A stretch of 64,000 nt of DNA from an uncultured Lentibacter sp. (GTDB lineage Bacteria > Pseudomonadota > Alphaproteobacteria > Rhodobacterales > Rhodobacteraceae): contig CANMGT010000001.1 in the NCBI GenBank assembly GCA_947497495.1, positions 992,001-1,056,000 of the forward strand. Direction: 5' to 3'. The translations under genes and the position numbers were made by a program. Of the stretch, positions 1 to 10,401 are shown piece after piece. How positions within the stretch are numbered: position 1 is the first letter of the stretch; each line of letters starts with the position of its first letter. The notes below the pieces were generated by a model. That model was not told where the DNA came from and did no database searches. It saw only the letters and a program-made list of their open reading frames with translations.

Positions 1-712
1 CGATCTGAACGGTGCTCGGCGCGTCTGACATGCCTGTTGCGTCAACCATGTGCCACGCTCCCTCCAGAAACACCTCGGCGAGCGCGTGAAAATCCTGCGG
101 TGACACGTCAGGCCCATAGGCGCTGACAATGCGCGCCGGAATGCCAACAGAGCGCGCCATCGCGATCAGAACATGCGCATAGTCGCGGCATACGCCAGCC
201 CTGTCCCGAAAGCTCTCGCTGGCGTTCGTGGCGCCGTGGCTGATGGCACTGTCATAGGTGAAGTGCTCGTTGATCCACGCAGACATCGCCTCAACAAGAG
301 TGCCGCCTTTGAGCTTGCCAAACTGCTGCGGCACAAACGCCAGAAAATCCTCAGGGTGGCAATAGCGCGAAGGCATCAGAAACTTCGTCACATCCGAAGG
401 AAGCGCGGCAAAGGGCGTTGTCTCAAGGCCCTGCAAACCAACGGCGGGGCGCTCGACGTGCACCTCTGCCTCATAGGTGCAATCAAACACATCGCTCACC
501 CGCGTCCACCGCCGCTGGCCGATGTTTTCTTCCCCCGCTATCGGCTGCGACCCCGCGTCAGACACCACGGCGAAAGACGCGCGTTCACAGCGCTGCGCAG
601 GGGTCTCGGCAGCTTCGATCTGCAACAACAGATCACAGGGTTGCTTGGCCGTGTAGACCAGGTGGGAGCGTATCGATATCAGCAATGTCGGGCCTGAGGT
701 TTGCGAGGGCAA
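1..712 (-). CDS. Transglutaminase-like family protein (3' end missing)
   Basis: Reading the minus strand gives an open frame of about 237 codons that runs off the left edge of the window. It contains a transglutaminase/protease-like core: a Cys in GVCRDYAH, a His in the following DFHALAEVF stretch and an Asp in HMVDATGMS, the expected Cys-His-Asp triad. The N-terminal part (ISIRSHLVYTA...) resembles the beta-rich N-terminal region of this bacterial family. No ATG start fits. I chose TTG at 712, preceded by AAGG at suitable spacing; TTG at 685 is the alternative. It lies 56 bp downstream of the thiamine-diphosphate enzyme on the same strand and may be co-transcribed. The substrate cannot be told from sequence. 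Confidence 0.72.
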   Translation of the reverse strand, partial: MPSQTSGPTLLISIRSHLVYTAKQPCDLLLQIEAAETPAQRCERASFAVVSDAGSQPIAGEENIGQRRWTRVSDVFDCTYEAEVHVERPAVGLQGLETTPFAALPSDVTKFLMPSRYCHPEDFLAFVPQQFGKLKGGTLVEAMSAWINEHFTYDSAISHGATNASESFRDRAGVCRDYAHVLIAMARSVGIPARIVSAYGPDVSPQDFHALAEVFLEGAWHMVDATGMSDAPSTVQI

Positions 713-768
713 GGCAGCCTTGTTGTCACCGAACGCGCGCTTTGTCGAGAGGCCATACAGCGCTTGCT

Positions 769-2433
769 TTATCCATTCTTGGCCGTCAGGGCCGCGTCGC
801 GCATCTGGCTCAGCGTGACGCCCGGCGTAAGTGCCTCAGGCGATACATTTAAATCCAGCACAGCGCCGGTTTTCGAGGCTAAAGCGCGCTCGAAAGCCGC
901 CGCAAAATCTTCCGTGCGTTCGACACGTTCGCCGTGAAAGCCATAGGCCCGTGCCAAAGCCGCAAAGTCTGGGCTGATCATATCGGTGCCGGACACGCGG
1001 GCAGGGTAGTGCCGCTCCTGGTGTGCGCGAATCGTGCCGTAGATACCGTTGTTGACGATCAGCACAATCGGCTGCGCCCCTGCCTGTGCCGCGCTCGCCA
1101 GCTCCTGACAGTTCATCTGGAAATCACCGTCGCCCGCATAGCACACCACGCAACGCTCGGGGTGCGCCACCTTGGCCGCAATCGCGGCGGGCAGCCCATA
1201 GCCCATGGCGCCTGACTGGGGGGCAAGCAGCTTGGCATTCGGCCCGAAGAGGAAAAACTTGTTCGGCCAGACCGCGAAGTTGCCCGCGCCATTTGTCAGG
1301 ATGGCATCGTCAGGCAACACGCTGCGCAAGTGCTCGGTCACGCGGGCCATATCAACAGGCGAGGGCTGCTCAGGCGCTTGCAGGCTGATCTCGAAATCAG
1401 CGCGGCAAGCTTCGCGCCATTCGCTCCAGTCACCTTTCACAGGTTCAAGCGCGTGGGCAAAGGCATTTGGCCCTGCGATGACGCCAAGCTCGGGGCGGTA
1501 AATCTTGCCGATCTCCTCGGCCGAGGCATGCACATGAATGATCTTCTGTTTGGCTTCCGGCACTTCAAAAAGCGTGTAGCCATCGGTTGTCATCTCGCCA
1601 AAGCGCACGTTGACAGCCAGCACAACGTCGGCAGCACCGATGATGCGTTTCACATGCGCAGGCATGCCAACACCTGCCTCGCCTGCGTAAACATCAGAGA
1701 AGTTGTCAAACTGGTCTTGATAGCGAAACGCCGCCAGCACGGGGATGTCAGACGCCTCGGCAAAGGCCTGCATCGCTGCGCGCCCCTTGGCGCTCCAGTT
1801 GCAGCCGCCCAGCAAAATAACAGGGCGCGCAGCCTCGCTAAGCAAAGCCAGTGTTACGTCTGTCGCACCCTGCGTGGGCGCTGGCTCGCGAATGTCGGCA
1901 GGCCCGCTGATGGGCGTGGTGTCTGTCAGGCTTGTCAGCATGTCCTCGGGCAAGGCGACAACAACAGGCCCCGGCCGCCCGCTCACAGCCATCGTCCAGG
2001 CGCGGCTGATGATCTCGGGAATGCGGCTGACTTCGTCGATCTCGACAGCCCATTTGGCCATGCTGCCAAAAACGGCGCGGTAGTCGAGTTCCTGAAAGGC
2101 TTCGCGCCCTTTCATGTCAGTGCCGACCTGGCCAACAAACACCAGCATCGGCGCGCTGTCCTGCTTGGCCGTGTGAATGCCTATAGAGGCGTTCGTTGCC
2201 CCCGGCCCGCGTGTGACCATGCAAATACCGGGGCTGCCCGTGAGCTTGCCATAGGCCGCCGCCATGAAGGCCGCCCCGCCCTCGTTGCGGCACAGTACAT
2301 AGTCAAGCTTTCCCTCGGTGTCGTGCAAGGCGTCAAGCACGGCGAGATAGCTCTCGCCCGGCACGCCGAAGCTCTTGGTTGCGCCAAGCGCCATCAGACA
2401 TTCGACCAGAAGTTGCCCGCCATTGCGTGTCAT
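769..2433 (-). CDS. Thiamine-diphosphate-dependent enzyme, acetolactate-synthase-like
   Basis: A 554-residue protein with the three-domain layout of the ThDP decarboxylase/acetolactate synthase family. The catalytic glutamate is E51 in LCRNEGGAA, and the metal/ThDP motif GDGDF begins at G434 and continues into the IVNNGIYGT segment. It starts at ATG 2433 with AAGGA upstream. No regulatory subunit gene (ilvH) is nearby, and the gene sits in a catabolic setting downstream of xdhC, so a biosynthetic IlvB role is unlikely. The family also includes oxalyl-CoA, benzoylformate and sulfoacetaldehyde-type enzymes, and I cannot choose between substrates. The co-direction with xdhC (81 bp gap) suggests one minus-strand operon divergent from the cox genes. 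Confidence 0.85.
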   Translation of the reverse strand: MTRNGGQLLVECLMALGATKSFGVPGESYLAVLDALHDTEGKLDYVLCRNEGGAAFMAAAYGKLTGSPGICMVTRGPGATNASIGIHTAKQDSAPMLVFVGQVGTDMKGREAFQELDYRAVFGSMAKWAVEIDEVSRIPEIISRAWTMAVSGRPGPVVVALPEDMLTSLTDTTPISGPADIREPAPTQGATDVTLALLSEAARPVILLGGCNWSAKGRAAMQAFAEASDIPVLAAFRYQDQFDNFSDVYAGEAGVGMPAHVKRIIGAADVVLAVNVRFGEMTTDGYTLFEVPEAKQKIIHVHASAEEIGKIYRPELGVIAGPNAFAHALEPVKGDWSEWREACRADFEISLQAPEQPSPVDMARVTEHLRSVLPDDAILTNGAGNFAVWPNKFFLFGPNAKLLAPQSGAMGYGLPAAIAAKVAHPERCVVCYAGDGDFQMNCQELASAAQAGAQPIVLIVNNGIYGTIRAHQERHYPARVSGTDMISPDFAALARAYGFHGERVERTEDFAAAFERALASKTGAVLDLNVSPEALTPGVTLSQMRDAALTAKNG

Positions 2434-2514
2434 AGTGCTGTCCTTGCTTATGCTATGTTGCTGCGCACCAAAGCCAAAAAGCGCGGGCTTGGCAATGGCT
2501 CATTCAGCCCTGGT

Positions 2515-3435
2515 TCAGCCCTCTGCCAGCACTTCGGCCAAGACGCTCACCGCCAGTTTGCGCGCATCGCGCACCGAGGGGATAAGCCCGATAGGCCCGC
2601 GCACGCGTTTGAGCGCTTCGGCATCTACACCCAGCAGTGTCAGCTCGTTTTTGCGCGCCTCACTGGCCCGCAGGCTGCCCTGCGCACCGATGTAAAACGC
2701 CTCGCTCTTGAGCGCATCCGCGATGATGGGCGGCTCCCACTCGTGGTCGTGAAAAAACAGCACCACGGCGGAATGCACGTCAGGCTGCACATCGGCGGGC
2801 ATCTTCGGCGAGGTTAAATGCCGTGTGGCACAGCCCGCCGCTGCCGCGATCGCCAGCGTTTCGTCATCGGGCGACATCAGCAGCGCCGGATAGCCTGCCC
2901 CCTGTGCCAACCCCGCAAATGTGATCGCCTCCGGCCCTTTGCCAAACACGTAGAACGCCAGTTCCGGCTCGATCGCGACAGTGAAGACATCGCCCGTCCA
3001 GCTTGTCGCGCCCGTGGGCACCGCACAAAGCGCACCTGTGCGTTGGTCAATCTCGAGCGCACAGGTTTGCCGCGCGCGGTGATGCTCCAAAAGCGTGGCC
3101 AGCACAGCTTTGTCGGGCGCAGGCACCAGCAATATCTCAAGCCCGCCACCGCAGGGCAGGGTGATGTCGGCAAACGGCGAGCCCTTGCCATAGACAACGC
3201 TGTGAGGCTTGCCCGCCTGCCGTGCTTTCTCGGCGTGTAGTGCAATGTCAGCCTCTACGCAGCCCGAACTCAGCGTGCCAACACGCCGCCCGTCTGCCAT
3301 CACCGCCATCATCGCACCAAGCGGACGGTATGACGGCCCGTCAATGCGCGTGATAACGGCCAGCACGCCTTCACCTTCGCTCAACTGGCGGATCGGCTCT
3401 ATCACCGAGCTTGCATCAAGGGCGGGAACGCTCAT
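2515..3435 (-). CDS. coxI: XdhC/CoxI family molybdoenzyme maturation factor
   Basis: A 306-residue XdhC/CoxI protein. Visible family motifs are the N-terminal GPSYRPLGAMM, SSGCVEADI and LPCGGGLEILL, followed by a C-terminal Rossmann-like domain starting near FYVFGKGPEA and ending with the IGLIPSVRDARKLAVSVLAEV tail. XdhC proteins bind the molybdenum cofactor and help sulfurate and insert it into xanthine dehydrogenase or CO-dehydrogenase-type hydroxylases in the cytoplasm. Start is ATG 3435 with AAAGG upstream. It is divergent from moxR-coxEGSLM across about 120 bp, which fits a dedicated role in maturing the CoxL-type enzyme. Confidence 0.88.
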   Translation of the reverse strand: MSVPALDASSVIEPIRQLSEGEGVLAVITRIDGPSYRPLGAMMAVMADGRRVGTLSSGCVEADIALHAEKARQAGKPHSVVYGKGSPFADITLPCGGGLEILLVPAPDKAVLATLLEHHRARQTCALEIDQRTGALCAVPTGATSWTGDVFTVAIEPELAFYVFGKGPEAITFAGLAQGAGYPALLMSPDDETLAIAAAAGCATRHLTSPKMPADVQPDVHSAVVLFFHDHEWEPPIIADALKSEAFYIGAQGSLRASEARKNELTLLGVDAEALKRVRGPIGLIPSVRDARKLAVSVLAEVLAEG

Positions 3436-3555
3436 GCGCGCATCCTTTCATCATTCAAGCCGTCAGCCTATCACGTGGGTAGCGCTTCGCAAGATAGACA
3501 GCCAGCCGCGCGGCTGCTTTAATGGCGGCTGAGCAACCCAACAAGAAAGCGCGTT

Positions 3556-4467
3556 ATGGCCACCCTCCCAGCTTCTATCGACGACACCATCGCGCTGCTT
3601 GCAGAGCAAGACTATGTCTGTGGCCGCGCGTTGGGCACGGTGGCATACCTCGCGCTCAAACTCGGCAAGCCGATGTTTCTGGAAGGCGAGGCAGGCACCG
3701 GCAAAACGGAAATAGCCAAAGCCCTCGCCCAAGCGCTGGGCCGCCGCCTCATCAGGCTGCAATGCTATGAGGGGCTTGATGTGTCCTCCGCGCTTTACGA
3801 GTGGAACTTCACAGCGCAGATGGTTGCCATCCGCACCGCCGAAGCCGCCGGCGAGGCCGACCGCAGCGCGCTGCAATCGGAGCTGTTTTCACCTGACTTC
3901 CTGATAAAGCGCCCCCTGCTGGAAGCGCTTGAGCCGCACCCCGAAGGCCCGCCCGTGCTGCTCATCGACGAGCTTGATCGCACCGATGAGCCGTTTGAAG
4001 CCTTCCTGCTGGAGGCGCTGTCGGACTTTCAGGTGACAATCCCCGAGCTGGGCACGATCAAGGCCCAAGAGCCGCCGATTGTCATTCTCACGTCAAACCG
4101 CACCCGCGAAGTGCACGACGCTCTCAAGCGCCGCTGCCTTTATCACTGGGTCGACTACCCCCGCTTTGAGCGCGAAGTCGAGATACTCAAGGCGCGCCTG
4201 CCGGAATGCTCCGAAAAGCTCACCCGCGAAGTCGTTGCCTTTGTGCAGGCCCTGCGCGGCGAAGACCTGTTCAAAAATCCCGGTGTCGCCGAAACAATCG
4301 ACTGGGCGCGCTGCCTGATCGCGCTCGACGCTGTCTCGATCACGCCGGATGTTGTTGCCGACACGCTCGGCGCTTTGCTCAAGTATCAAGACGACATCGC
4401 CAAGATCACAGGCTCGGAAACCGCGCGCCTGTTGGATGAAGCGCGCGCGCAGCTTTTGTCCGAATAA
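3556..4467 (+). CDS. coxD: MoxR-type AAA+ ATPase of the cox cluster
   Basis: A 303-residue AAA+ ATPase of the MoxR branch. Walker A is GEAGTGKT at residues 44-51, and Walker B lies in VLLIDELDR. A conserved LTSNRTREVHDALKRRC sensor/arginine-finger region follows. In Oligotropha-type cox systems the equivalent CoxD works with the VWA protein CoxE to mature the active-site metal cluster of CO dehydrogenase. The stop codon overlaps the start of coxE by one base (TAATG), so the two are translationally coupled, as is usual for MoxR-VWA pairs. The ribosome site upstream of ATG 3556 is weak. Confidence 0.87.
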   Translation: MATLPASIDDTIALLAEQDYVCGRALGTVAYLALKLGKPMFLEGEAGTGKTEIAKALAQALGRRLIRLQCYEGLDVSSALYEWNFTAQMVAIRTAEAAGEADRSALQSELFSPDFLIKRPLLEALEPHPEGPPVLLIDELDRTDEPFEAFLLEALSDFQVTIPELGTIKAQEPPIVILTSNRTREVHDALKRRCLYHWVDYPRFEREVEILKARLPECSEKLTREVVAFVQALRGEDLFKNPGVAETIDWARCLIALDAVSITPDVVADTLGALLKYQDDIAKITGSETARLLDEARAQLLSE

Positions 4468-5690
4468 TGCAGGCGCTGCCCGAAACCGAAGGCAAGCTGG
4501 CGGAGAATATCATCCACTTCGCCCGCGCCCTGCGTAAGGCGGGCATTCGGGTCGGCCCCGCGCAGGTGCTCTCGGCGATCGAGGCGGTGCAGGCGGCGGG
4601 CTTCACGCGCCGCGAAGACTTTTACAACACGCTCAAGGCCACGCTTGTCTGCCGCCCCGAACAGTTCGAAGCCTTTCACCAAGTCTTCACCCTGTTCTGG
4701 CGTGACCCTGAGTTTCTGCAAAAGATGGTGCGCTCTATGCTGCCGCTTTTGCAAACCATGGGCGAGGACACGCCAGAGGCCAAGGCTGCCCAGCGTCGCG
4801 CCGAAGAAGCGCTCGACGAGGGCGCGCATGAGCCTCATGAAGACACGCCCGAGCGCGACATGCTCGAGATGGACGCGCAGATGAGCCTGTCGCAAACCGA
4901 AGTGCTGCGCAGCCTCGACTTTGAGCAGATGAGCAACGCCGAACAGGCCGCCGCCATAACCGCGATCAGCAAGCTGCGCCTGCCCGCGAAAGCCTTGAAA
5001 ACCCGTCGCTTCACGCCCTCGCATATCGGACACCAGCCCGATGCGCGCCGCCTGCTGCGGGACGCCCTCAAAAGGGGCGGCGCATTTGGCCCGCTGCCCA
5101 AGAAAGCGCTGCGCACCCGCCCGCTCAACCTTGTGGTGCTCTGCGACATCTCCGGCTCGATGGCCACATATGCGCGGATGATGATGCACTTTCTGCACAC
5201 GCTCGTCTGGGCGCCCAACTCGGGCTGGGGCCATGTGCACGGCTTCACCATGGGCACGCAGCTCACGAACATCACCCGTGCTTTACACCAGCGCGACGTT
5301 GACGACGCCCTCAAAGCCGTGGGCCAGGACGCGCCTGACTGGCAAGGCGGCACACGGCTTGGCGAGGCTTTGCACGCCTTCAACCGCGACTACTCGCGCC
5401 GCGTTCTGGGGCAGGGGGCCGTTGTGCTGCTGATCACCGACGGGCTTGAAACAGGCGGCGTTGAAGCCCTGCAAAAAGAGGCTGAGCGCCTGTCGCTGTC
5501 GTGCAAACGCCTTGTCTGGCTCAACCCGCTGCTGCGCTTTGACGGTTTTGCCCCCAAGGCCGCAGGAGTGCGCACGCTGTTGCCGCTGGTTGACAGTTTT
5601 CATGCCTGTCACAACGTCGACAGCCTCGCTGGCCTGTCAGACGCTCTCAGCGCGCCGTCGCAAAAGCTCAGGTTCGCGTCTCAACTCTAA
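4467..5690 (+). CDS. coxE: VWA-domain protein CoxE
   Basis: A 407-residue protein with a C-terminal von Willebrand factor A domain. The MIDAS motif DISGS is at residues 227-231, followed by GGTRLGEAL and ITDGLETGG, which supply the remaining metal-coordinating positions. The N-terminal half is charged and helical (DEGAHEPHEDTPE region). CoxE-type proteins act with a MoxR ATPase as chaperones for metal-centre insertion. The ATG overlaps the moxR stop. An 84 bp gap separates it from coxG, so a second promoter before coxG is possible. Intact, with composition like its neighbours. Confidence 0.87.
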   Translation: MQALPETEGKLAENIIHFARALRKAGIRVGPAQVLSAIEAVQAAGFTRREDFYNTLKATLVCRPEQFEAFHQVFTLFWRDPEFLQKMVRSMLPLLQTMGEDTPEAKAAQRRAEEALDEGAHEPHEDTPERDMLEMDAQMSLSQTEVLRSLDFEQMSNAEQAAAITAISKLRLPAKALKTRRFTPSHIGHQPDARRLLRDALKRGGAFGPLPKKALRTRPLNLVVLCDISGSMATYARMMMHFLHTLVWAPNSGWGHVHGFTMGTQLTNITRALHQRDVDDALKAVGQDAPDWQGGTRLGEALHAFNRDYSRRVLGQGAVVLLITDGLETGGVEALQKEAERLSLSCKRLVWLNPLLRFDGFAPKAAGVRTLLPLVDSFHACHNVDSLAGLSDALSAPSQKLRFASQL

Positions 5691-5774
5691 AGCGAAAACA
5701 ATTCCTTGCTAAGAATCGATCTAGGCTTACACTCGGAAGTCTTGATTTAGATTTTTCGGGGAGGAGAAACCTAA

Positions 5775-6236
5775 ATGGACATGACGGGAGAGCACACCAT
5801 TGCTGCACCGCGCGAAGCGGTCTGGGCCGCGCTCAATGATGTTGAGGTGCTCAAGCTCTGCATCCCCGGCTGCGAGGAGATCGAACAAACCTCGCCCACC
5901 ACGATGGAAGCCAAGGTTGTCCAGAAGATCGGCCCTGTGAAGGCCAAGTTCTCGGGCGCAATCGAGCTGCAAAACATTGATGCGCCCAACAGCTACACCA
6001 TTCAGGGGGAAGGCAACGGCGGCGTTGCGGGCTTTGCCAAGGGCGGCGCGGATGTCTCGTTGGAAGAAACACCTGAGGGCACGATCCTGCGCTACGAAGC
6101 GCATGCACAGATCGGCGGTAAACTCGCCCGCCTTGGGAGCCGGCTTATAGACGCGACGGCCAAGAAGCTGGCCGCGAAGTTTTTTGACAATTTCCAGGAA
6201 CACTTGAACGGGCCTGAGCAGCCGGAGGAGGGCTAG
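5775..6236 (+). CDS. coxG: CoxG-like SRPBCC family protein
   Basis: A 153-residue SRPBCC/START-fold protein beginning MDMTGEHTIAAPREAVWAAL, the typical N-terminus of the CoxG family, with CIPGCEEIE and the C-terminal GGKLARLGSRLID signature. In CO dehydrogenase clusters CoxG is thought to tie the enzyme to the membrane or quinone pool; here it lacks a long membrane-anchoring extension. GGGGAGGAG lies just upstream of ATG 5775. It is followed by coxS after 54 bp on the same strand. Confidence 0.88.
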   Translation: MDMTGEHTIAAPREAVWAALNDVEVLKLCIPGCEEIEQTSPTTMEAKVVQKIGPVKAKFSGAIELQNIDAPNSYTIQGEGNGGVAGFAKGGADVSLEETPEGTILRYEAHAQIGGKLARLGSRLIDATAKKLAAKFFDNFQEHLNGPEQPEEG

Positions 6237-6290
6237 CTCTAGGTCGCAATGAAATGGCTGGCGGGGAGGCTGGCCAAAAGGGAGGATTAT

Positions 6291-6761
6291 ATGACCAAAG
6301 TGAAAATGACAGTGAACGGCAAAGCCGTCACGCGGGAGGTCTCCGGCGAAACGCTTCTGTCGGAGTTTCTGCGCGAAGACTTGCGCCTGACGGGCACGCA
6401 TATCGGCTGTGACACCTCACAATGCGGCGCTTGCGTCGTGCATATTGATGGTAAGGCTGTGAAGTCCTGCACCACCCTCGCCGCCGCCACAGACGGCGCG
6501 GAGGTGACAACGATCGAAGGCTTGGCAAACGGTGATCTGCACCCGATGCAAGCCGCCTTCAAAGAGCACCACGGGCTGCAATGCGGCTTCTGCACACCGG
6601 GCATGATCATGTCGGGCGTAGACATGGTGAACCGCTACAAAGCCGAGGGCCGCGAAGTCACAGCCGAGGCCGTGCGCCACGAGCTGGAAGGCAATATCTG
6701 CCGCTGCACGGGCTACCACAACATCGTCAAGGCTGTGCAAGACGCAGCCACAAAAATGTAA
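6291..6761 (+). CDS. coxS: Aerobic CO-dehydrogenase-like small [2Fe-2S] subunit
   Basis: A 156-residue iron-sulfur subunit. The plant-type [2Fe-2S] ligands are C40, C45, C48 and C60. The C-terminal four-helix-bundle cluster ligands are C98, C101, C137 and C139 (CGFC...CRC). Start at ATG 6291 is set by GGGAGG seven bases upstream; an in-frame ATG at 6249 would add 14 residues without a good ribosome site. The subunit passes electrons from the molybdopterin centre of CoxL towards the FAD of CoxM. The gene order S-L-M is that of form II enzymes. Confidence 0.93.
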   Translation: MTKVKMTVNGKAVTREVSGETLLSEFLREDLRLTGTHIGCDTSQCGACVVHIDGKAVKSCTTLAAATDGAEVTTIEGLANGDLHPMQAAFKEHHGLQCGFCTPGMIMSGVDMVNRYKAEGREVTAEAVRHELEGNICRCTGYHNIVKAVQDAATKM

Positions 6762-6782
6762 TCGGATACGGGAGGACAAGAC

Positions 6783-9152
<2,370 letters not shown>

Positions 9153-9165
9153 GGGAGGACAGAGT

Positions 9166-9960
9166 ATGTATCCGACAAAATACACGAAAGCCGCCAGCAT
9201 TGATGACGCCGTAAAGGCGCTGGGCGCAGACGAAGAAGCCAAGATACTGTCCGGCGGGCAGACGCTTATTGCCACGATGAAGCAACACCTTGCGGCGCCA
9301 ACCGGCCTCGTGGATGTGCGCAGCATCGCGGGCATGGTGGGCACCTCGCTTGACGGCGACACGCTGGTGATTGGCGCGGCGACAACCCACGCAGAAGTGG
9401 CGGGCAGTGCGGAGGTGCAAAAGCACACCCCTGCGCTGGCTTGCCTTGCCTCGGGCATCGGAGACCCTGCCGTGCGCCACGCAGGCACAATCGGCGGCTC
9501 GGTTGCCAACAACGATCCGGCAGCCGACTATCCGGCGGCGCTTCTGGCGCTCGGCGCGACGGTGGTGACAAACCAGCGCGAAATTGGCGCGGACGACTTT
9601 TTTGACGGGCTGTTCGGCACCGCGCTTGAAGAGGGTGAAATCATCACAGCGGTGAAGTTCCCGAAGGCCCAAGCGGCAGCCTACGTCAAGTTCCGCCAGC
9701 CTGCATCGCTGTTTGCCTTGGTCGGCGTTTTCGTCGCCAAAGGCAGCGACGGCATTCGGGTGACGGTGACTGGCGCGGGCGACGAGGGCGTGTTTCGCTC
9801 CGAAGCGCTCGAAGCGGCGTTGACGGGCGACTGGTCAGAGGCCGCAGCCAAGGGTGCCGACGTTTCCGCCGAGGGGCTGATGTCAGACATTCACGGCACA
9901 GCAGCCTACCGCGCGAACCTGATCAAAGTCATGGCCGCCCGCGCTGTGGCCGCGGCTTAA
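9166..9960 (+). CDS. coxM: CO-dehydrogenase-like FAD-binding medium subunit
   Basis: A 264-residue FAD subunit with the two family FAD motifs: SGGQTLIA near residue 35 and [16 protein letters not shown] near residue 110. Start at ATG 9166 is supported by GGGAGGA; an upstream in-frame ATG at 9058 lies inside coxL and has no ribosome site. The subunit takes electrons from the CoxS clusters. A strong hairpin follows within six bases of the stop, so this is the last gene of the cox operon. Confidence 0.93.
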   Translation: MYPTKYTKAASIDDAVKALGADEEAKILSGGQTLIATMKQHLAAPTGLVDVRSIAGMVGTSLDGDTLVIGAATTHAEVAGSAEVQKHTPALACLASGIGDPAVRHAGTIGGSVANNDPAADYPAALLALGATVVTNQREIGADDFFDGLFGTALEEGEIITAVKFPKAQAAAYVKFRQPASLFALVGVFVAKGSDGIRVTVTGAGDEGVFRSEALEAALTGDWSEAAAKGADVSAEGLMSDIHGTAAYRANLIKVMAARAVAAA

Positions 9961-9965
9961 ACACT

Positions 9966-9990
9966 GTCGCCGCGCATCTCGCGCGGCGAC
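9966..9990 (+). terminator. Hairpin terminator after coxM
   Basis: A perfect 10-bp stem (GTCGCCGCGC / GCGCGGCGAC) with a five-base loop ATCTC, starting six bases after the coxM stop. The downstream sequence ACTTCT has only a weak T content, so the hairpin may act with help from other factors. Confidence 0.7.
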
Positions 9991-10003
9991 ACTTCTACAA
10001 GGT

Positions 10004-10262
10004 CTCCCGCCCCAAAGCGGTGCATCTTCGATGCCCACATTTGCGTTGGGCCTAGCCGGGTGGCGCTGTGTCAGCAAAGCTGACACAGCGCCACCCGGCG
10101 GGGCGACTTGGCGAAGCCAAGGCGCAAACCCACCCCTCAGGCCAAGCTGAGCTCACGCACCGCGCGCTGCGTTAAGTTAATTTCTGTTAAGACTTTGCCC
10201 CAAGACTGTATGCACGCGTTCTGCACGGTAAGCTGCATAGATAGCTGCATACCTTAGGCATA
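10004..10262 (-). repeat. Composite dispersed intergenic repeat, copy A
   Basis: About 260 bp of non-coding DNA that matches, in inverted orientation, the block at 51489-51734. Near-identical shared pieces are: the segment around GCCCAACGCAAATGTGGGCA through TTTGGGGCGGGAG; a CTTGGC-TTC-GCCAAG hairpin with CGCC before and AGTC after; an AT-rich block AAATTAACTTAACGCAGCGC; and a TGCATAC-rich core with TATGCACGCGTT. The same core appears a third time at 43491-43552. No open frame of convincing composition crosses it. Together with the rest of the 9991-10401 gap, it lies between the coxM terminator and the next operon; 10263-10401 holds nothing else that I recognise. Confidence 0.85.
10055..10099. 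repeat. Perfect 21-bp hairpin inside repeat copy A
   Basis: Two 21-base arms (10055-10075 and 10079-10099) are exact reverse complements around a three-base AAA loop; the arm begins GCCGGGTGGCGCTG and ends TGTCAGC. Copy B of the surrounding repeat keeps only the CACCCGGC edge of it and has a second CTTGGC-GCCAAG unit instead, so this looks like a mobile or modular insert within the repeat. It could form a very stable cruciform or RNA hairpin. Confidence 0.9.
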
Positions 10263-10401
10263 GCGCTATCTGGTGCACAAAAGCGCGTTAACCCCACCGT
10301 GCGCAGCTTAAAAACGACAGGTATTGGACATTTCTGTCTAGATAACCTCACCTCCCCCTCCTACGCTTGGATCGAATCAAAAAACGCAGAAGGGTTTAGC
10401 C

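Noticed and set aside
1330..2817. A 495-codon open frame on the plus strand
   Set aside because: It is antisense to the thiamine-diphosphate enzyme and xdhC, which both have clear motifs. Long antisense frames are normal in high-GC DNA.
5742..5755. TTGATTTAGATTTT before coxG as an FNR box
   Set aside because: Only the left half matches; the right half has lost the CAA, so an FNR site is not supported.
9883..10086. A 67-codon minus-strand frame across the coxM end and repeat copy A
   Set aside because: It crosses a terminator and repeat DNA and overlaps coxM antisense.
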